The position numbers were made by a program, and so were the translations under genes. The notes below the pieces were generated by a model. It was not told where the DNA came from. It saw only the letters and a list, made by a program, of their open reading frames with translations, and did no database searches. Shown here piece by piece: positions 59,908 to 64,000 of a stretch of DNA of 64,000 nt (its first letter is position 1; each line of letters opens with the position of its first letter). Source of the DNA: Hymenobacter sp. J193 (lineage in GTDB: Bacteria; Bacteroidota; Bacteroidia; Cytophagales; Hymenobacteraceae); NCBI RefSeq assembly GCF_024700075.1, contig NZ_JAJONE010000001.1, positions 682,001 through 746,000 on the forward strand, given 5' to 3'.

Positions 59908-60675
59908 ATGCATTTCCGTTCGTTTTCCCTTCTCAGTACTTCCCTGCTTTTTGCGGCCACACTGCTCACCAGCTGCGACGATAAGGACCCGGGGCCTACC
60001 CAGCCCGGCACGCTCGACATTGAAATAGACCACTTCGTAGGCCAACTGCCGCTGGTTCTGAATACCGGCAGCTACTCCACGCCGGCTGGCGACGAGTTCA
60101 CGGTGTCTACCTTCCGCTACTACCTCTCCAACTTCACCCTGGGCAAAGTCGATGGCAGCACGTACCTGGTGCCGGAAAGCTACTTTCTGGTGGATGAGGC
60201 CAAGGCAGAGTCCAAGGCCTTCACGCTGGACAAAATACCGGCCGGCGACTACACTTCCCTGAGCTTTGTTATTGGGGTAGACAGCACCCGCAACGTGTCG
60301 GGCGCCCAAACCGGCGCGCTGGACCCGATCAACAACATGTTCTGGACCTGGGACTCCGGCTACATCTACACCAAGCTGGAAGGCACCTCCCCGCAGGCGT
60401 CCAACGGCGGGCTGATTTTTCATATCGGCGGCTTCAAAAAGCCCAACAACACCATCCGCACGGTTTCGCCTTCCCTGAAAGGCGCCACGATTCAGATTCG
60501 CCCAAGCCGAACCCCGGCCGTGCACCTGCAAACCGACGTGCTCAGGCTGTTTTCCGGGGTGAATACCATCCGCTTCGCTACGACCTCCGACGTGATGGGC
60601 GGCGCCAATGCAGTGCGCATAGCCGACAACCAGGCCGCCGGCATGATAACAGTGGACCACGTGCACGCCAACTAG
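59908..60675 (+). CDS. MbnP-like copper-binding lipoprotein
   Basis: A 255-aa lipoprotein (lipobox LLTSC, Cys23) of the MbnP family. The family core is NNMFWTWDSGYIYTKLEG (residues 142-159, Trp146 and Trp148), with FRYYLSNFTL, FHIGGF (His172) and the end VDHVHAN. In characterised MbnP, the partner di-haem enzyme MbnH oxidises a tryptophan to kynurenine, which then helps bind copper. The next gene, 3 nt away, encodes such a partner. No methanobactin genes are present, so the role here is copper handling in general, by inference. Confidence 0.87.
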   Translation: MHFRSFSLLSTSLLFAATLLTSCDDKDPGPTQPGTLDIEIDHFVGQLPLVLNTGSYSTPAGDEFTVSTFRYYLSNFTLGKVDGSTYLVPESYFLVDEAKAESKAFTLDKIPAGDYTSLSFVIGVDSTRNVSGAQTGALDPINNMFWTWDSGYIYTKLEGTSPQASNGGLIFHIGGFKKPNNTIRTVSPSLKGATIQIRPSRTPAVHLQTDVLRLFSGVNTIRFATTSDVMGGANAVRIADNQAAGMITVDHVHAN

Positions 60676-60678
60676 GCA

Positions 60679-61737
60679 ATGGTACGCCGTATGATGTGCC
60701 GGCTGGCCCTCGGGCTGGCCGGCTGGCTCCCATTGGCTTGCTCACCGGCTAATGAAGCCGCGCCCGTGGAGGAGGTGCCCGGCATGGTGGTGCCGACCAA
60801 CTTTCCGGCTCCTCAGTATGCTGCCGAGGAAAATCCGCCTACGCCAGCCGGGTTTGCGCTGGGCCGGGTACTGTTCTATGATCCGCTGCTTTCCCGTAGC
60901 GGCGAGGTATCCTGCGGCAGCTGCCACCAGCAGTTTGCCGCCTTCGCCCACTCCGACCACCGCCTTAGCCATGGGGTAGACAACCGCCTGGGCACCCGCA
61001 ATGCGCCCGCGCTCCAGAACCTGCGCTGGCGCCGGGAGCTGCTCTGGGACGGGGGCGCCAAGCACCTGGAAACAATGCCGCTGGCCCCGCTCACCAATCC
61101 GGTAGAAATGGACGAAACGCTGGAAAACGTCCTGCGCAAGCTCAATGCCGACGCCGACTACCAACGCCGCTTTGCCGAGGTGTACGGCCGCAAGCCTATC
61201 GATTCGCAGCAGCTGTTAAGGGCCCTGGCGCAGTTCACAGCTTCGCTTACTTCAGCCAATTCCCGCTACGACCAGTACGCGCGCGGCGAAGCCGGGGGCA
61301 CGCTCACGCCCGCCGAGCTGCGCGGCCTGTCGGTGCTGCGGCAGAAGTGCGCCAGCTGCCACGCCACGGATTTGTTTACCGATGAGTCGTACCGCAACAA
61401 CGGGCTGCCCGGCGGCTTTGCGGCCGACTCCGGCCGGGCCCAAATTACGCGGCGGGCCGCCGACCGGGGCCGCTTTAAGGTGCCGTCCCTGCGCAATGTG
61501 ACCCGCACGGCCCCCTACATGCACGATGGGCGCTTTGCCACGCTGACGCAGGTACTGGCCCACTACGACCACGGCGTGGCAGAGTCCCCTACTCTCGATC
61601 CGCAGCTCCGCCGCGCCGATAAGCGGCTGGGCATTCCGCTTACGGCTGGTGAGCAGGCCGATTTGCTGGCGTTTCTGGCCACGCTCACCGATGAGCAGTT
61701 TCTGCACGATGCCCGGCTCAGCGAAACTCACCGCTAA
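60679..61737 (+). CDS. MbnH/MauG-like di-haem peroxidase
   Basis: A 352-aa exported lipoprotein-like (LPLAC, Cys21) di-haem cytochrome. Haem 1 binds at CGSCH (79-83), haem 2 at CASCH (224-228). Other cytochrome c peroxidase-family landmarks: FYDPLLSRSGEVSCG, NAPALQNLRWRRELLWDGGA, NPVEMDETLENV, SANSRYDQY and APYMHDGRFATLTQVLAHYD. It either reduces peroxide or, like MbnH, oxidises the neighbouring protein. Its position directly after the MbnP gene favours the latter. Confidence 0.92.
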   Translation: MVRRMMCRLALGLAGWLPLACSPANEAAPVEEVPGMVVPTNFPAPQYAAEENPPTPAGFALGRVLFYDPLLSRSGEVSCGSCHQQFAAFAHSDHRLSHGVDNRLGTRNAPALQNLRWRRELLWDGGAKHLETMPLAPLTNPVEMDETLENVLRKLNADADYQRRFAEVYGRKPIDSQQLLRALAQFTASLTSANSRYDQYARGEAGGTLTPAELRGLSVLRQKCASCHATDLFTDESYRNNGLPGGFAADSGRAQITRRAADRGRFKVPSLRNVTRTAPYMHDGRFATLTQVLAHYDHGVAESPTLDPQLRRADKRLGIPLTAGEQADLLAFLATLTDEQFLHDARLSETHR

Positions 61738-61773
61738 GGGCTGGCTATCAACTTCTTTTTTCGGATTTTCACG

Positions 61774-62760
61774 ATGAAGTCTTTACCTGTTTTTCTTGTT
61801 CTGCTGCTGGGCTCCTACCGGGCACAAGCCTGCGACATCTGCGGCTGCTTTATGGGCATTACGCCTTATGACAACCAAAGCAGCGTGGCGCTGATGCACC
61901 GCTACCGGGCTTTCAACGGCTACCAGCAGCTTGGCCAGCAACCCCGGTTCTTCCCGAACGGAGCCCGGACGTTTTTCCCCCGCCACCTCAACCACGACGA
62001 CAACTACCGCCACGCCCACAATGGCGACCCGCACGACTACGAAGTATTTCGGGTGGTGGAGCTGCGCGCCAAGTATTTTCTGGCTAAAAAGCTGGAGTTA
62101 AACGCCTTTGTGCCGTACGCCATGAATACGTCCTTCGCCAACGGCCGGGAGCTGACGCAATCGGGGCTGGGCGACGTAACGGTGTTTGCAGGCTACCACC
62201 TGCTGCGCAACATTGAAACGGCCGGCGTACAAAGCCGCCTGATTGTGGGTGGCGGCGCCAAGCTGCCCACCGGTGACTTCCGGCGGCGCAACGAAGCCGG
62301 GCGGCGCTACCCTACCCTCACGCAACCCGGCACCGGCACCACCGACGGGTTCGTGTACCTCAACTACATTGGCAGCTACCGCAACGTAGGCCTGAGCTTG
62401 AATACCAGCTACCGCCGGGCTAATCGCAACGCCTTTCAGGAAAGCACCGCGCCCAGCACCAGCTCATTTGTGAACCTGTTTTACCGCCTCCCGCTGCAGG
62501 CCGACTGGCAGGTGTACCCCTCGGCGCAGTTTTTCTACGAAAAGACCAAAGGCGAAACGCTCGAAGGCCGCCTAACGGGGGAGCACGCCATGAACAACGC
62601 GCTGCTCGGGCCCGGCCTGGATGTCTACTACAAAAACGTGTCGTTGAACGCCAGCGCCCAGTTTCCGGTGTATACCGCCGCTACCGGCCACCCGGCCAGC
62701 GCTGGCCGGCTCGTGCTGGCGGTGGGCTACAGCTTCAAACAAACAAAATACTTATTTTAG
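61774..62760 (+). CDS. Outer-membrane-type protein starting CDICGC
   Basis: A 328-aa protein with a signal peptide (MKSLPVFLVLLLGSYRAQA) and a mature N terminus CDICGCFMGITPYD (Cys20, Cys23, Cys25). The rest alternates polar and hydrophobic residues (YEVFRVVELRAKYFLAKKLELNAFVPYAM, LIVGGGAKLPTGD, ... LVLAVGYSFKQTKYLF) and ends in Phe, as in beta-barrels. Probably a metal-linked outer-membrane protein of the cluster; no transported substrate is known. Confidence 0.8.
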   Translation: MKSLPVFLVLLLGSYRAQACDICGCFMGITPYDNQSSVALMHRYRAFNGYQQLGQQPRFFPNGARTFFPRHLNHDDNYRHAHNGDPHDYEVFRVVELRAKYFLAKKLELNAFVPYAMNTSFANGRELTQSGLGDVTVFAGYHLLRNIETAGVQSRLIVGGGAKLPTGDFRRRNEAGRRYPTLTQPGTGTTDGFVYLNYIGSYRNVGLSLNTSYRRANRNAFQESTAPSTSSFVNLFYRLPLQADWQVYPSAQFFYEKTKGETLEGRLTGEHAMNNALLGPGLDVYYKNVSLNASAQFPVYTAATGHPASAGRLVLAVGYSFKQTKYLF

Positions 62761-62809
62761 CCCTGGGCGCTGCCGGCTGCAGGTATACGCCGGCAGCTGG
62801 TAGCTTCGT

Positions 62810-62861
62810 TTACTGAACCAGCCGGGGCACCACAATTGTTCTGCCCTGGCTGGTTCAGTAA
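62810..62861 (+). terminator. Hairpin between barrel and second peroxidase
   Basis: 14-bp perfect arms TTACTGAACCAGCC (62810-62823) and GGCTGGTTCAGTAA (62848-62861), then TTTATTGG. It may end the upstream operon or attenuate read-through. Confidence 0.65.
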
Positions 62862-62895
62862 GTTTATTGGTTTCTTTCATCAGACGTTGCGGCAC

Positions 62896-64000
62896 ATGAC
62901 TTTCTTTTCTTTCTGGCGCCGTTTCTGGCCGGCCTTGGCGGTTGCGCCCTTGCTGGCGGGCGGCTGTGAGCCAGGCGGAGAAGCTGAGCCCGTAGCGCCC
63001 TTTGCCGCCACGCCCTACGAGCTGCAGATACCCTCGGGCATGCCTGCCCGCCCCGCTATTCCGGCAGATAATCCGCTGACGCAGGAAGGCGTGTCCCTGG
63101 GCCGAATGCTGTTTTACGAGCCCCGCCTTTCGCGCAACAGTTCCATTTCCTGCGGTAGCTGCCACCAGCAAAGCAAGGCTTTCACTGATGGCCGGGCCCG
63201 GGCGCTTGGGGCCGATGGGCAGGAGCACGCCCGCTCTACCATGTCATTGGCCAATGTGCTGTGGGAACCCAACCTGAACTGGGATGGCGCAGCCCACACC
63301 TTGGAAGACCAGGCGCGTTTGCCCATCGAAAACACGGTAGAGATGCACCAGAGCCTGGGCGAGGGCGTGCGCAAGCTACAGCAGACGGCGCTGTACCCGC
63401 CCTTGTTTGCCAAGGCCTTCGGCAGCCAGACGGTTACCGAAACCAACGTTCTGAAGGCCCTGGCACAGTTTGAGCGCACCCTGATTTCGGCCAACTCCCG
63501 CTACGACCAGTTCCTGCGCCACGAAACCGACCTTACCCGCGACGAGCAGATGGGCGCTTTCCTGTTCCGCAGCCACCCCGGCGAGGTAGGGGGCATTTTC
63601 GTGCGCGGGGCAGCCTGCCACCATTGCCACCTCGAAACCACGGGGCTGTTCGGCTCCCCGGAGTTTTTCAATAATGGCTTGGATGCCACGTTTGCCGATG
63701 CCGGGCGGGGCGGCGTTACCGGTCAGGCAACTGATCAGGGCAAATTTCGGGCCCCTACCCTGCGCAACATTGCCCTCACCGCCCCCTACATGCACGACGG
63801 GCGCTTCAGGACGCTGGAGGAAGTGCTGGCCCACTACAACGAGCATGTGGAGCGCAACAGCCCTTTTCTCGACCCCAACATGCTGCTTTCCAATACACCC
63901 AGGGGTACGAAGCTGGACCTCACCCCGCTGGAGCAGCAACAGTTGCTGGCGTTCCTGCGCACCCTCACTGACTCTACCTTTGTTCAAAACAAGCAATTCA
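62896..64000 (+). CDS. Second di-haem peroxidase, cut by window end
   Basis: The frame is open from ATG 62896 to the window end (368 codons, no stop). It has an N-terminal lipoprotein signal (LLAGGC, Cys24), haem 1 at CGSCH (86-90) and haem 2 at CHHCH (241-245), with LFYEPRLSRNSSISCG, LNWDGAAHTLEDQ, SANSRYDQF and APYMHDGRFRTLEEVLAHYN. It is the same family as 60679-61737 but clearly diverged (TVEMHQSL, an insert before haem 2). A few residues are probably missing after the window. Confidence 0.92.
   Translation, partial: MTFFSFWRRFWPALAVAPLLAGGCEPGGEAEPVAPFAATPYELQIPSGMPARPAIPADNPLTQEGVSLGRMLFYEPRLSRNSSISCGSCHQQSKAFTDGRARALGADGQEHARSTMSLANVLWEPNLNWDGAAHTLEDQARLPIENTVEMHQSLGEGVRKLQQTALYPPLFAKAFGSQTVTETNVLKALAQFERTLISANSRYDQFLRHETDLTRDEQMGAFLFRSHPGEVGGIFVRGAACHHCHLETTGLFGSPEFFNNGLDATFADAGRGGVTGQATDQGKFRAPTLRNIALTAPYMHDGRFRTLEEVLAHYNEHVERNSPFLDPNMLLSNTPRGTKLDLTPLEQQQLLAFLRTLTDSTFVQNKQF

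Noticed and set aside
59414..61737. Methanobactin biosynthesis locus
   Set aside because: No mbnA-like precursor, mbnB or mbnC gene is present; only MbnP- and MbnH-like genes.
1..64000. tRNA, rRNA, CRISPR, prophage or transposase genes
   Set aside because: I looked through the intergenic stretches and gene products and found none that can be supported.

Overview
The window is a high-GC chromosomal segment of a member of the Bacteroidota, most probably a Hymenobacter-like bacterium of the Cytophagales. The support is: the Bacteroidota -7 promoter box TAnnTTTG in front of many genes, near absence of Shine-Dalgarno sites, three proteins with type IX secretion (T9SS) C-terminal domains (5925-6914, 33717-35273, 51951-54860), a Bacteroidota-type SdhC, MenC, DUF4296 and DUF58/BatA genes. 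No rRNA, tRNA, CRISPR array, prophage or insertion sequence was seen. Most of the window is ordinary housekeeping and accessory chromosome with small operons and strong bidirectional terminators between convergent genes.

Layout. 0.1-5.6 kb: murI, a small unknown gene, an ABC-F ATPase, a DUF952 gene, an acidic unknown gene and hppD. 5.9-12 kb: a LamG/T9SS protein, a secreted protein ending in a Hint (hedgehog/intein) domain, a phosphohexomutase and an unknown secreted protein. 12-21 kb (mostly minus strand): ClC channel, a frameshifted ABC1/UbiB kinase, a phasin-like protein, an esterase, an acyltransferase, a double-DTG/PDZ protease and menC. 21-24.5 kb: the ergothioneine genes egtB and egtD (egtD frameshifted) overlapped by a PLP aminotransferase. 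24.5-32.3 kb: MATE exporter, DUF922 protease, csaA, DUF4296 lipoprotein, DUF58/BatD-like/BatA, a YggS-type protein, a lipoprotein bracketed by inverted octamer arrays, and a frameshifted DUF423 gene. 32.3-44 kb: hutI, a T9SS protein, a 2H phosphoesterase, pncA, a glycosyltransferase, a cold-shock gene, an FMN reductase, mqo and a transaldolase-phosphoglucose isomerase fusion. 44-52 kb: ctlX, a flavin monooxygenase, PAP2, a second cold-shock gene, an orphan histidine kinase, an AT-rich HAD gene and fabD. 52-58.7 kb: a giant gliding-type T9SS protein divergent from sdhCAB. 58.8-64 kb: an FMN reductase and then a copper/haem cluster: a Cys-motif membrane protein, an MbnP-like lipoprotein, an MbnH/MauG-like di-haem enzyme, an outer-membrane-type protein starting with CDICGC, and a second di-haem enzyme cut by the window end.

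Physiology inferred: aerobic, menaquinone-based respiration (menC, mqo, sdhCAB), catabolism of tyrosine, histidine and possibly citrulline (hppD, hutI, ctlX), ergothioneine synthesis, and T9SS secretion.

Most unusual points: (1) four intergenic loci share one architecture, inverted arrays of degenerate 8-bp units around a spacer, but each uses a different octamer word; one lies between sdhA and sdhB and one brackets a whole gene; (2) the MbnP/MbnH-type cluster; (3) a secreted protein ending in a Hint domain; (4) conserved long leaders on two cold-shock genes; (5) leaderless-type promoters, two of them back to back in 36 bp; (6) three frameshifted genes, all shifted by +1, which may be assembly errors.
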